A stretch of 64,000 nt of DNA, taken from contig JAJEIP010000068.1 in NCBI GenBank assembly GCA_022827885.1, positions 1-64,000 of the forward strand. The letters run 5' to 3'. The translations under genes were made by a program, and so were the position numbers. A model generated the notes under the pieces. That model searched no databases and was not told the origin of the DNA. It was given only the letters and a program-made list of their open reading frames with translations. Source of the stretch: Candidatus Poribacteria bacterium. Lineage in GTDB: Bacteria > Poribacteria > WGA-4E > WGA-3G. Positions 51,728-60,050 of this stretch are shown piece by piece; the stretch's first letter is position 1, and the number at the start of each line of letters is the position of its first letter.

Positions 51728-52474
51728 TTATTCCATCAATCCTGCTGCTCTGAGAATCTTGATATCCTCTTCGCTCAGTTCCAACCGCTGCAGTAGGTCG
51801 GGCCGGCACGCTGCGGTCCGTTTGAGTGCCTCCACATACCGCCATTTCTCAATATTCTCATGATGTCCACTCAAAAGCACGTCAGGCACAGTCAGATCCG
51901 CGAATGTAGCGGGACGCGTATAGTGCGGATGATCGAGTAACTCCTGGCTGAAGGAATCGACATGTGCGGATTCATAATCACCCAGGGCTCCTGGAAGGAC
52001 CCGCCCGATCGCATCAATCAAAACGAGCGCAGCAATTTCTCCACCGCTCAACACATAGTCGCCAATAGAAATCTCAGTCGTTACCAATCGGTGTCGCACG
52101 CGTTCATCAACGCCCTTGTAACGCCCACACAAAAGAATGAGATGCTTTTCCAAGGAAAGCGATTCCACAACGGCTTGGGTCAACGGTGTCCCTTGCGGTG
52201 TCAAATAGACAACATTCGCATTCGTTTCCGGGTTCAACGTCTCGAGCGCTGCGAAAATAGGTTCCGGTTTAAGAATCATTCCCGCGCCACCGCCATACGG
52301 ATAATCGTCAACCGACTTATGTTTATCGGTCGCCCACTCCCGTAGGTTATGGAGCTTGACAGCGAGTTTATCGGCGTCCTGAACACGCTTAAGGATACCC
52401 GTATTCAAGGCTGGCGCGAGTATCTCTGGAAACAGGGCAAGAACATCAATTCGCATTTCTATTGGCAGCGCCAT
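51728..52474 (-). CDS. trmD: tRNA (guanine-N1-)-methyltransferase TrmD
   Basis: 248 residues. SPOUT-fold enzyme that methylates G37 of tRNAs with SAM and prevents frameshifting. Seen: RIDVLALFPEILAPALNTGIL, LCGRYKGVDERV, the knotted site DYVLSGGEIAALVLIDAIGRVLPG (part YVLSGGE), and DHPHYTRP. All key parts intact. Upstream, in place of the usual rimM, is a 144-base gap with a palindrome. Confidence 0.97.
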   Translation of the reverse strand: MALPIEMRIDVLALFPEILAPALNTGILKRVQDADKLAVKLHNLREWATDKHKSVDDYPYGGGAGMILKPEPIFAALETLNPETNANVVYLTPQGTPLTQAVVESLSLEKHLILLCGRYKGVDERVRHRLVTTEISIGDYVLSGGEIAALVLIDAIGRVLPGALGDYESAHVDSFSQELLDHPHYTRPATFADLTVPDVLLSGHHENIEKWRYVEALKRTAACRPDLLQRLELSEEDIKILRAAGLME

Positions 52475-52528
52475 TCAATTTTCTGAGCGCATTATCAGGA
52501 ATAAAGACGCGCTCCTATTCACAGCATC

Positions 52529-52543
52529 GGGGTTACAAACCCC
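52529..52543. repeat. Palindrome GGGGTT-ACA-AACCCC followed by TCCCAC
   Basis: In the khpA-trmD gap, exactly where rimM normally lies. Variable-stem palindrome family. Confidence 0.6.
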
Positions 52544-52618
52544 TCCCACACGCGTGATTTGTGAGAACTGAATGCCTCTGTTTTTAAAGGTTTTCTGTCT
52601 TGACTGCTATTCTTCAAT

Positions 52619-52870
52619 CTACTCATCTGATTTCGGATATTCAATCAGTTCAAGAATAACCTTTTTGTTGGCTTGCAACCCCGCGGTATAGAGCACACTT
52701 CTGATGGCTTTAAGCGTTCGCCCATATCTACCGATGATCTTCCCCAGATCTTCCTCTGTGACAGTCAACTCAACGATAACGACCGTTTCGCCAGTTACTT
52801 CACGAACCACCACCTGGTCGGGATAATCGACGAGAGATTTTACGATGTATTCAATCAAATCTTTGAACAT
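52619..52870 (-). CDS. khpA: KH-domain RNA-binding protein KhpA
   Basis: 83 residues. Typical KhpA/YlqC: LIEYIVKSLVDYPDQVVV and LTVTEEDLGKIIGRYGRTLKAIRSVLY, with the KH GxxG loop GRYG. Binds RNA; in some bacteria affects cell size with KhpB. Standard place between rpsP and rimM/trmD. Confidence 0.93.
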   Translation of the reverse strand: MFKDLIEYIVKSLVDYPDQVVVREVTGETVVIVELTVTEEDLGKIIGRYGRTLKAIRSVLYTAGLQANKKVILELIEYPKSDE

Positions 52871-52920
52871 AGTTGACTTTCGGATTTCAGAGGAGTTTTC
52901 AGTTATCAGTTAACTGACAA

Positions 52921-53337
52921 CTATTCTTCTTGGGATGCCGGTGTTTCTGAGTCGGGTGTTGCTTCCTCGGACGAGGTATCCGTTTCAGACGTTGCGTCCT
53001 GTATCTCGGTAGGTTCGACTTCCGCTGTTTCTGTGCCTTCTTCGACGACTTCACTCCCTGGCATCGGTTTTCCCAGTTTCTCGTACTCGAATTTCATCAA
53101 AATCCCGTTTTGGGTGAGGAGTCGTTTTGCGGTATCAGAGGGTTGTGCGCCCCGTCGTAACCACTTTAAGGCTTTCTCTTCATCAATGAAAACATCCGCG
53201 GGTTCCGTCATCGGATTGTAATGACCGAGGCGTTCCAAAAACACGCCATCCCTTTGGGCGCGTGCGTCCGCCGCCACCAGCCGATAAAAAGGACGTTTCT
53301 TTCTACCGTGTCGTTGTAATCTAATTCTAACTGCCAA
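52921..53337 (-). CDS. rpsP: Ribosomal protein S16 with acidic C-terminal extension
   Basis: 138 residues. Residues 1-85 are a normal S16 ([28 protein letters not shown]). S16 is usually 75-100 residues. Here about 45 more follow, almost all Glu, Thr, Ser and Asp ([16 protein letters not shown]), likely disordered. Acidic extensions are seen on S16 of some phyla. Part of the ffh operon. Confidence 0.95.
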   Translation of the reverse strand: MAVRIRLQRHGRKKRPFYRLVAADARAQRDGVFLERLGHYNPMTEPADVFIDEEKALKWLRRGAQPSDTAKRLLTQNGILMKFEYEKLGKPMPGSEVVEEGTETAEVEPTEIQDATSETDTSSEEATPDSETPASQEE

Positions 53338-53374
53338 AAAATACCTCCTTGGTATTTATGCTGCTTACATAGCA

Positions 53375-53395
53375 GGCACTCCTTCTGGAGTCGCC
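53375..53395. repeat. Imperfect palindrome GGCACTCC-TTCT-GGAGTCGCC
   Basis: In the short ffh-rpsP gap, followed by CTATC. Related to the GCACTCC-type palindromes at 61.8-62.0 kb. Confidence 0.5.
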
Positions 53396-54793
53396 CTATC
53401 GTGATTTGCGGCGTTTCCGTCTTCGAGGTTTCCTGGATGCCTTCCGTTTCAACCCGGGTAGCGATCCCACCTTCCGTCCCATCTGTGGCATCGCCATCGC
53501 CGCCTGCTGGTTCAGCATACGATTCATCATCTGCAACTGCGAAACCAGCATGTTTATTTGATTTACTGTTGTTCCACTGCCTTTGGAAATGCGAAGTTTC
53601 CGACTTCTATCCAAGAGTCGAGGATTCTTGCGCTCCTCAAGCGTCATTGAATGGATGATCGCTTTCGCCGTTCGCAAATGGCTTTCGTCGGGTGTAAGGT
53701 TTTGAACAGGCAACTGATTCTTAAAAGGCATCAGATCCATCAATTGATCCAAGGGTCCCATATTTTTAAGTTGCTCGAGTTGCGTGAGAAAATCGTCAAA
53801 ATCTAAACCTTTGTTCTCTGTAAGTTTACGTTCAAGTTCCTTTGCCTGGTCTTCGCTGAAAACATCTTCTGCTTTCTCAAGCAAAGTTTGGAAATCGCCT
53901 TCTCCAAGGATACGCGAAGACATCCGTTCGGGATGAAATTCCTCTAACGCTGCGGCTTCAATTTTTTCACCGACACTGATGAACTTAATCGGTTTCTGTG
54001 TGACATGCCGAATCGAGAGTGCAGCCCCGCCGCGCGCATCGCCATCCATTTTCGTGAGGATAACGCCATCAATCTCCAAATCCGTGTTGAAATTCTCGGC
54101 GACATTCACGGCATCCTGACCCGTCATCGCATCAACGATCAGCAGGATCTCTGTCGGTTCAACGCGTTCTTTGATCTGCCGAAGTTCATCCATTAACGTC
54201 TCATCAACATGCAGCCGTCCAGCAGTATCAATAATGACGCAGTTATGCCCGTGTGCTAAGGCTTCCTTGACAGATGCCGCAGCGATGTCAACAGGAGAGA
54301 CCTCTGTCCCCATTGAGAACACGGGTGTCTCTGTCTGTTCACCGAGGATTTGCAACTGCTTAATAGCAGCCGGTCGATACACATCCGCGGCAACCAGTAA
54401 GGGTTTACGTCCCTCTTTGCGAAACCTGAGTGCCAACTTCGCAGCGACAGTCGTTTTACCGGCACCTTGTAATCCGGCAAGCATCACGACGGTTGGACCG
54501 CTCGGTGCGATGCGAATTTTCTCCGCCTTTTCACCCATCAATTGGGTGAGTTCTTCGCCAATAATTCGAGCGATTTGCAGTTCTGGTGTCAGACTCCCGA
54601 GGACTTCTTGACCGAGGGCGCGCACCTTAATCCGCTCTATAAACTCACGTGTGACTTTATAGTTAACATCGGCTTCAAGAAACGCCCGACGCACCTCCCG
54701 CAGCGTGTCAGAGATATTGTTCTCTGTTAACTTCCCCTGTCCCTTGAGTCTTTTGAAAGTGCTTTGTAACCTATCACTCAAACTTTCAAACAT
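53396..54793 (-). CDS. ffh: Signal recognition particle protein Ffh
   Basis: 465 residues. N-domain helices, then the SRP GTPase: GLQGAGKTT (about 105-113), DTAGRLHVDE, TKMDGDARGG, and the Met-rich M domain (MNRMLNQQAAMAMPQMG) that binds signal sequences and SRP RNA. The end is a highly basic tail (RKPRRRKRRKSR). It delivers nascent membrane and secreted proteins to FtsY. First gene of the operon ffh-rpsP-khpA-trmD-rplS-rnhB-yraN. Confidence 0.97.
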   Translation of the reverse strand: MFESLSDRLQSTFKRLKGQGKLTENNISDTLREVRRAFLEADVNYKVTREFIERIKVRALGQEVLGSLTPELQIARIIGEELTQLMGEKAEKIRIAPSGPTVVMLAGLQGAGKTTVAAKLALRFRKEGRKPLLVAADVYRPAAIKQLQILGEQTETPVFSMGTEVSPVDIAAASVKEALAHGHNCVIIDTAGRLHVDETLMDELRQIKERVEPTEILLIVDAMTGQDAVNVAENFNTDLEIDGVILTKMDGDARGGAALSIRHVTQKPIKFISVGEKIEAAALEEFHPERMSSRILGEGDFQTLLEKAEDVFSEDQAKELERKLTENKGLDFDDFLTQLEQLKNMGPLDQLMDLMPFKNQLPVQNLTPDESHLRTAKAIIHSMTLEERKNPRLLDRSRKLRISKGSGTTVNQINMLVSQLQMMNRMLNQQAAMAMPQMGRKVGSLPGLKRKASRKPRRRKRRKSR

Positions 54794-54964
54794 TGTCCAT
54801 GCGTCCTTTTTTGTAGGCGTGAGATGTGCTTTTAGGCTCCGTGCTCGGTACTAAAATGCGTAATTATGGATGCTATTCTCTAAAACGACCCAAATGTGCT
54901 ATCACATCCATATAAGTCCTGATGTCTGAATCCGTGTAACGACAAGACAACATCTAACTATACA

Positions 54965-54993
54965 ATTATAGCAAATTTTACGCCTGATGTCAA
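54965..54993 (-). promoter_or_regulatory. Perfect sigma70-type promoter for the ffh operon
   Basis: On the minus strand TTGACA, 17 bases, TATAAT: identical to the consensus in both boxes and spacing. Confidence 0.8.
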
Positions 54994-55061
54994 ACTTTTT
55001 TTCCAAAACCATTCAATTCTCTTATAGGAAGGACCTCCGATTTCCGATACTTTTTTCACAC

Positions 55062-55090
55062 TTGATCTAAACCGATGTCTATGCTAAAAT
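55062..55090 (+). promoter_or_regulatory. Promoter of the beta-helix lipoprotein, probably leaderless
   Basis: TTGATC, 17 bases, TAAAAT. The -10 box ends only 6 bases before the ATG at 55097, so transcription would start at or beside the start codon. No ribosome-binding site is present. Confidence 0.55.
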
Positions 55091-55096
55091 TATAGT

Positions 55097-56188
55097 ATGA
55101 AAATAGCAACCCTCACACAGCAACATCAGAAATTCTCGTGCTGCACCCTCCTCATCCCGCTTATCTGTGCTTTAACTGTGCTCTATTGCGGATGCCAAAG
55201 CGAAACCTTCAATCTCGATGTAGGTGGCACTTCAGAGATCATAGAGAAATCCGGTGAACTGACAGAAAATGAGGTTTGGGACGGACGCATCTATATCACC
55301 GACACCCTCGTTGTCCCCGAAGGCATCACGTTGACGATCCGATCAGGCACCATTGTCGGCTTTGAACCGATAGATACGCCAAGCCACATCATCGTGCACG
55401 GTGAACTCTATGCCGAAGGATCCCCAGAACGGATGATTGTCTTCGGTTCCTTGGGAAGAATGCGCGAGGATCAGCAACAAGCCCCTGAAATAGAGGCAGA
55501 CTTGACCCCAATGACATCAGACTTCGGGGCAATGGGTATGGCAGAAAACACCAGCACTGACACCCAGGTAACTTTAACCGCCGATCCGCCAAAGGCAGGG
55601 GATTGGGGTGGCATTCAGATCGAAGCCGAAAGCCCGAATAGCCGACTCACGTATTGTCGTATCCAACATGCCACCGCTGGCATCACAGCACGGACGGATG
55701 CCGTTCAAATCGAGAGATGCTTGTTCAGTGAAAACAAAACAGGGGTCCTCTCCGAAAATACCAGCCCGACTATTACCAGCAACGAATTTAATAGGAACGG
55801 CACAGGCACCCAATTCCGAGGCGGCGCGTCCCCGGATGTAGAATACAACGAGTTCACGGCTAACAATTACGGAATTATATGCGAAGATGACGCTCGACCG
55901 CGTATCCAGTATAACATTCTCCGTGCGAATTACGAGAACGCCATCGTTTGCTATTCCACTGCCTCCCCAGAGATCGTCTCCAATAACATCACGTTGAATG
56001 TCGGTTGGGCAGTCTACGACGGGGGTCGACTCCGAGATAACTTCATCCAAGGCAATAAACAGATTGGACCGAATATCACCGAGCTCGGCACGGGCACACA
56101 AAGCGATCAGTTTTACGGTGTAGACGAAGCCTACGAACCCAGAAATTCCCCGGTAGCAGAAGCAGGCGTGCCACGCGAAAATTTCTAA
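55097..56188 (+). CDS. Secreted right-handed beta-helix lipoprotein
   Basis: 363 residues. N-terminal hydrophobic run LLIPLICALTVLYCGC with a lipobox-like end at Cys34 or Cys36. Residues 60-170 are a leading beta region (ITDTLVVPEGITLTIRSGTIVGF). Residues 180-330 have PbH1-type coils: TYCRIQHATAGI, IERCLFSENKTGVLSENT, IQYNILRANYENAIVCYSTASPEIVSNNIT (parts given). Related NosD-like proteins bind or cut polysaccharides; no catalytic set is evident. UbiA follows 14 bases after the stop. Confidence 0.82.
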   Translation: MKIATLTQQHQKFSCCTLLIPLICALTVLYCGCQSETFNLDVGGTSEIIEKSGELTENEVWDGRIYITDTLVVPEGITLTIRSGTIVGFEPIDTPSHIIVHGELYAEGSPERMIVFGSLGRMREDQQQAPEIEADLTPMTSDFGAMGMAENTSTDTQVTLTADPPKAGDWGGIQIEAESPNSRLTYCRIQHATAGITARTDAVQIERCLFSENKTGVLSENTSPTITSNEFNRNGTGTQFRGGASPDVEYNEFTANNYGIICEDDARPRIQYNILRANYENAIVCYSTASPEIVSNNITLNVGWAVYDGGRLRDNFIQGNKQIGPNITELGTGTQSDQFYGVDEAYEPRNSPVAEAGVPRENF

Positions 56189-56202
56189 GGGGAAGTCGAT
56201 AG

Positions 56203-57126
56203 ATGAACCGTTTCAAAGCCTATCTCGACCTCATCCGCTATCCGCTTTTCGCGATTCCGATTGTCGCAACACTGCCCGGTGCCCTCATCGCCAGTGAGGG
56301 GCATTTCACACGACGCGTCGCGGCAGCACTCTTGGTTGCACTCTGCGGCTACTTCGCTGGCATGATAAAAAACGACTACTTCCACCATGAAACAGATAAA
56401 CACACGAACCCAGAACGTCCACTTCCATCACAACGGCTGACCCCGCGTCAGGCGATCGTTCCCGCGAGTATCATCTACGGGTTATGTGTGATTGGCGGTT
56501 TCTGGCTCAATATCAAAGCCGGTCTGTTGGTGATGGGTTTGGTCGCAATCTCGCATCTCTACAACGCCATTTTCAAAGCGAAAGGTATCTTAGGAAGTCT
56601 CACACTACCTCTCGGCATTGGACTCCTGAGTGTCTTCGGCGCGTTAGCAGTGAACGGCACTGTGCCCCGATTGGTATGGTATGCCTTCGCTGCAACAGCG
56701 CTTTACGATTTAGGCACACATATTACGACCACCTTCAAAGACATCTCGCGCGATAAAGAACTCGGCATCGTAACGACTCCGCTCCAGATTGGCACCCGTC
56801 CAGCACTCCTGCTCTCGGCGGTTGCCACGGTTCTCGCTTTTGCCATCGCTTTTTTGCCGTATTGGTTGGAACCAGATATCCACAAATCCTATATTGTTTG
56901 GGTAACCTTAGGTATGATCGCTACGGTTGGCACGCGTATTTCACTCTATCTCCAGCCGAACGAGAAAAATGGCTATCTCGCGTTGAAAGGTTCGATGATC
57001 GGCTCAATTCTCTTTTTTCCGTGTCTCATTGGTGCGTTAGTCCCGATCACTGTTTCTGCGGCAGTTATCGTGCCGTTGCTGTTCGTGACACTGTTTCTGT
57101 TAAGAACAACGCGCCAAGAGGTTTAA
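56203..57126 (+). CDS. UbiA-family prenyltransferase
   Basis: 307 residues, eight or nine helices. Both Asp-rich motifs are present: NDYFHHETDK (first, N-D-x-x-x-D-like) and DISRDKE near residue 190 (second). They bind the Mg-prenyl diphosphate. UbiA members prenylate quinone precursors, hemes, chlorophyll or other aromatic acceptors; substrate unknown. No quinone biosynthesis genes flank it. The ubiX-type gene at 45 kb is not linked. Confidence 0.88.
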   Translation: MNRFKAYLDLIRYPLFAIPIVATLPGALIASEGHFTRRVAAALLVALCGYFAGMIKNDYFHHETDKHTNPERPLPSQRLTPRQAIVPASIIYGLCVIGGFWLNIKAGLLVMGLVAISHLYNAIFKAKGILGSLTLPLGIGLLSVFGALAVNGTVPRLVWYAFAATALYDLGTHITTTFKDISRDKELGIVTTPLQIGTRPALLLSAVATVLAFAIAFLPYWLEPDIHKSYIVWVTLGMIATVGTRISLYLQPNEKNGYLALKGSMIGSILFFPCLIGALVPITVSAAVIVPLLFVTLFLLRTTRQEV

Positions 57127-57163
57127 ATCATAGATTATATCTGTAAAGTTCACTTTGATAACG

Positions 57164-57180
57164 GGCGAGGAGACCTCGCC
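57164..57180. repeat. Palindrome GGCGAGG-AGA-CCTCGCC followed by GCTACGA
   Basis: In the UbiA-sulfatase gap. Perfect 7-base stem with a 3-base loop; variable-stem family. Confidence 0.7.
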
Positions 57181-57343
57181 GCTACGATACGTCCTATTGA
57201 AATTATGAGATGGCTTGTGAATAATATGCGTTATGCGGATTATTCAAATAGAAATGGTACAACTTTATTACCAAAAGGTTAGACCAAATCACAAACCGAT
57301 GATTGCGTAATGGGCAATCATAGCGAGGTGAATAGTTAAAAAC

Positions 57344-58792
57344 ATGAAAAATATTGTTTTACTGATTACCGATACTTTCCGGTATGACAATCTCGGTGAA
57401 CGGGCGCGTCGTCCGATTCGGACGCCAATGCTCGATAAATTTGAGGCGGAGCGTGCAACCGCTATCGACAAATTCTATATGAGCAGTTTCCCGACAGTGC
57501 CACACCGCACAGATATTCTGACGGCAACAGTCGGGTGGCCCCACTACCCGTGGCAACCCATCGATCTGAGCGGACGGAGCGTTATCTCGCAACTCCTGAG
57601 CGAGCAGGGATACGCAACGCAGCTTATCTGTGACACGCCACACCTGTTTAACGTCCGGTTCCAGCACTGTTTCGATGCGGCTTTCCAGCATCGTGGACAG
57701 GAAGGGGACAAACCGCTTCTCCATCACAACGATGAGATAAAAATCGTTATGCCGAATGAGAAGACGCGACCGCATCCGTCATTCAGAGGACACACGCTCC
57801 CGAACACCCACCGCTGGACGAATCGCTATTACCAATACGAATCGGAGACGTTCTCCGGGAGGACCTCTGAAACCACGATCCGATGGTTGGAAGAGAACCA
57901 CCGTTCAGGTCCCTTCTTCCTCTGGGTCGACTTCTTTGATCCGCACGAACCGTGGGATCCACCTGAATACCTCGTCAAACGCTACGACCCGGATTACACG
58001 GGACCGCCGATGCTACACCCGAACTACGGTCTGTCATCGCTGTTTACGGATGCCGAACTGCACAATCTCTGGGCACACTACGCCGGTGAGGCAGAACTCA
58101 TTGATCGACACATCGGACGGGTGCTACAGAAAGTGGAAGACTTGGAGTTATGGGACGATACGCTCGTGGTTGTGCTGTCAGACCACGGCATGTCGATCGG
58201 GGAACACAGTAGAACGGGTAAATCCAATATTGATCCAGAGGACGAACGCTATTGGCCCACGTACCCGGAAATCAATCATGAGATGTTCCTGATTGCCGGT
58301 GGCGATGTCCCGAGCGGACAACGCCTCGATCTCATCGCACAACCGATGGATATTATGCCGACACTCTGTGAATTGGCAGGTGTTAACTTGGATCCACCGA
58401 CACCGTTTGAGGGACGCTCTTTTGCACAGGCGCTCCGTAACGGCGATGCCCAGCACAGGGAATACGCCGTAACGGGATGTCACATCGCGGCACGTGACGA
58501 AACTGTTCCCCGTCGAGCCACAGTGCCGTTCCTCGTGACTGATCGCTGGGGATATGCTCCCGTCGGTGAATACGGTAGACCGGAACTGTTCGACCTCCCG
58601 GCGGACCCGATAGCGGAGACCAATATCGCTGCGGATAATATGGAAGTCGTTCAGGCGTTGCACGAAATGTTTATGGCGCATCTCACGGAGCATAACGCTC
58701 CTGAGAAGTTCCTTGATCTCTGGAAGGAGGAACCTTCTGGAGATGGACGCGGCAAATGGTCGATCGACTATCCTGACGATTCAGATGAATAG
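57344..58792 (+). CDS. Sulfatase-superfamily hydrolase with Thr at the nucleophile position
   Basis: 482 residues. Metal-site phrases: LLITDTFRYDNLG at the start (Asp10, Asp15) and VVLSDHGMSIGEH near residue 281. In sulfatases the nucleophile is Cys or Ser in C/SxPxR, turned into formylglycine. Here the matching site is TVPHR (Thr51, Pro53, Arg55). This excludes standard formylglycine formation. Thr is the nucleophile in the related nucleotide pyrophosphatases, so a phosphodiester or phosphonate substrate is possible. No signal peptide, so it would be cytosolic. A strong terminator follows at 58924. Confidence 0.85.
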   Translation: MKNIVLLITDTFRYDNLGERARRPIRTPMLDKFEAERATAIDKFYMSSFPTVPHRTDILTATVGWPHYPWQPIDLSGRSVISQLLSEQGYATQLICDTPHLFNVRFQHCFDAAFQHRGQEGDKPLLHHNDEIKIVMPNEKTRPHPSFRGHTLPNTHRWTNRYYQYESETFSGRTSETTIRWLEENHRSGPFFLWVDFFDPHEPWDPPEYLVKRYDPDYTGPPMLHPNYGLSSLFTDAELHNLWAHYAGEAELIDRHIGRVLQKVEDLELWDDTLVVVLSDHGMSIGEHSRTGKSNIDPEDERYWPTYPEINHEMFLIAGGDVPSGQRLDLIAQPMDIMPTLCELAGVNLDPPTPFEGRSFAQALRNGDAQHREYAVTGCHIAARDETVPRRATVPFLVTDRWGYAPVGEYGRPELFDLPADPIAETNIAADNMEVVQALHEMFMAHLTEHNAPEKFLDLWKEEPSGDGRGKWSIDYPDDSDE

Positions 58793-58923
58793 GAATTCCA
58801 CAGCCAGAAGGTAAGTTGCCGACGAAATGGGGTGCGCTCAAAGGCGAGTATCTGAGAGGACCGAAATCGTTTACCCCGCGCGAGCGCGTTGGTAGCCGGT
58901 ACCGTTTCACAACCAAAAGAACG

Positions 58924-58959
58924 AAAATGGGCATCGCGAATGTGATGTCCATTTTTTTT
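58924..58959 (+). terminator. Rho-independent terminator after the sulfatase-like gene
   Basis: AAAATGGGCATC pairs with GATGTCCATTTT (12 pairs, one G-T) across an 8-base loop, followed by a run of T. Confidence 0.75.
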
Positions 58960-59025
58960 CGATGTTTTAAGGGTGCGTTCTTGGTATTCTTTGAGGGGTA
59001 GGTGCATCTTCTCTACTTTCCAATG

Positions 59026-60033
59026 TTATAAGTCTGCGTCTGGTAACTCGCGACATTCTCTCAAGTGAGCACTTGCCGGCATATTTAGAGTAAAGAAGTT
59101 TCGCTTGAATTTACCGTTCGGTTCAAAGAGGTCAAAGCCTGAATCGATTTGAATAATAGCGTGTTGTGTTTCCAAAAACCTTGCATGAAAGATACGATTC
59201 GGATCGTCCTTTACAAACAACTTTACCGGCCAAGAAAACTGATTATCTAACGGCTCTATAATATCTCGGACGACCTTTCGGTGATTCTCTTGATTCCGCG
59301 CCAATTTGCTCTGTTTAGCATGATCTGTTTCACCCTCTTGTATACGCTCAGCACTACAAGTAAACATCTTCACATCACCAATGCCTTGCTGAGATGCGAA
59401 AAAACCGTGTTTTTTCCAAAGACATAGAATATACTTAATACCATCTCTAAAACGGCTTGTATTGTTCCCTGTCCCAATGTATGCATCATAAAACCGTAGC
59501 CACTTCGTGAATCGGATTGAACGGATGATGAGTTCTTCCACTTCTGACTCGGAGAGCATATCTATCGGTCCCACTTGACTCTCATATCGTTGGCGTTTAG
59601 TCTCAAAATCACTATCCCGGTATTCTGATAATGGAACGATGCCCTCACTAAATCTTCCACCAGATTTTAGTGTTTCTAAGCTTTTCTCTCCAATAATTAA
59701 AGCATCGGTTTCGGTATCTGTTTTCAGATGATATGCTAAATCCAAAAGACTTGCCGACGATATATCATTTGGGGAGACAACACACGCAATAACTCGTTTT
59801 GATTTCTTTTTCAGGAGGAGTTCTTGAATCAAAAATCTCAATCGCTGCTGCGGCTTGATTGGAAGAGATTTAACTTGTTCAACCAGAGCGTCTCGCAGTC
59901 TATTTTCCGCATCAACAATAAGTAATCCATTTCTTTGGATACCCTTTAAGAAATCTACTGTCTGAATCGTATAAAGTGCATCAAAATACACCGCATCAAA
60001 CGCAGAAGGATCAAGCACAGCACTCACTAGCAT
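59026..60033 (-). CDS. Partner protein of the DUF3696 ATPase, function unknown
   Basis: 335 residues from ATG 60033, preceded by AGAAGGAG; the longer frame would overlap the ATPase gene. Residues 1-160 are an alpha/beta region with DAVYFDALYTIQTVDF, LLIVDAENRLRDAL and VIACVVSPNDISSA, possibly a nuclease or PIN-like fold, which I cannot confirm. The C-terminal phrase RIFHARFLETQHAIIQIDSGFDLFE faintly recalls the MIT_C/phospholipase-D-like ending (HxR and GxDxF/Y), quoted in parts as FHARFLE and DSGFDLF. It starts 17 bases after the ATPase stop, so they act as a pair. Confidence 0.65.
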   Translation of the reverse strand: MLVSAVLDPSAFDAVYFDALYTIQTVDFLKGIQRNGLLIVDAENRLRDALVEQVKSLPIKPQQRLRFLIQELLLKKKSKRVIACVVSPNDISSASLLDLAYHLKTDTETDALIIGEKSLETLKSGGRFSEGIVPLSEYRDSDFETKRQRYESQVGPIDMLSESEVEELIIRSIRFTKWLRFYDAYIGTGNNTSRFRDGIKYILCLWKKHGFFASQQGIGDVKMFTCSAERIQEGETDHAKQSKLARNQENHRKVVRDIIEPLDNQFSWPVKLFVKDDPNRIFHARFLETQHAIIQIDSGFDLFEPNGKFKRNFFTLNMPASAHLRECRELPDADL

Positions 60034-60050
60034 TAACTTAACTCCTTCTG

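Larger units (their letters stand above)
54794..55096. other. Divergent gap with two clear promoters
   Basis: 303 bases. Minus-strand ffh promoter and plus-strand promoter for the beta-helix lipoprotein, listed separately. The ffh leader would be about 165 bases; I saw no riboswitch or SRP RNA in it. Confidence 0.6.

Noticed and set aside
54794-54960. SRP RNA or riboswitch in the ffh leader
   Set aside because: No conserved SRP Alu or helix-8 tetraloop pattern or known aptamer core could be seen.
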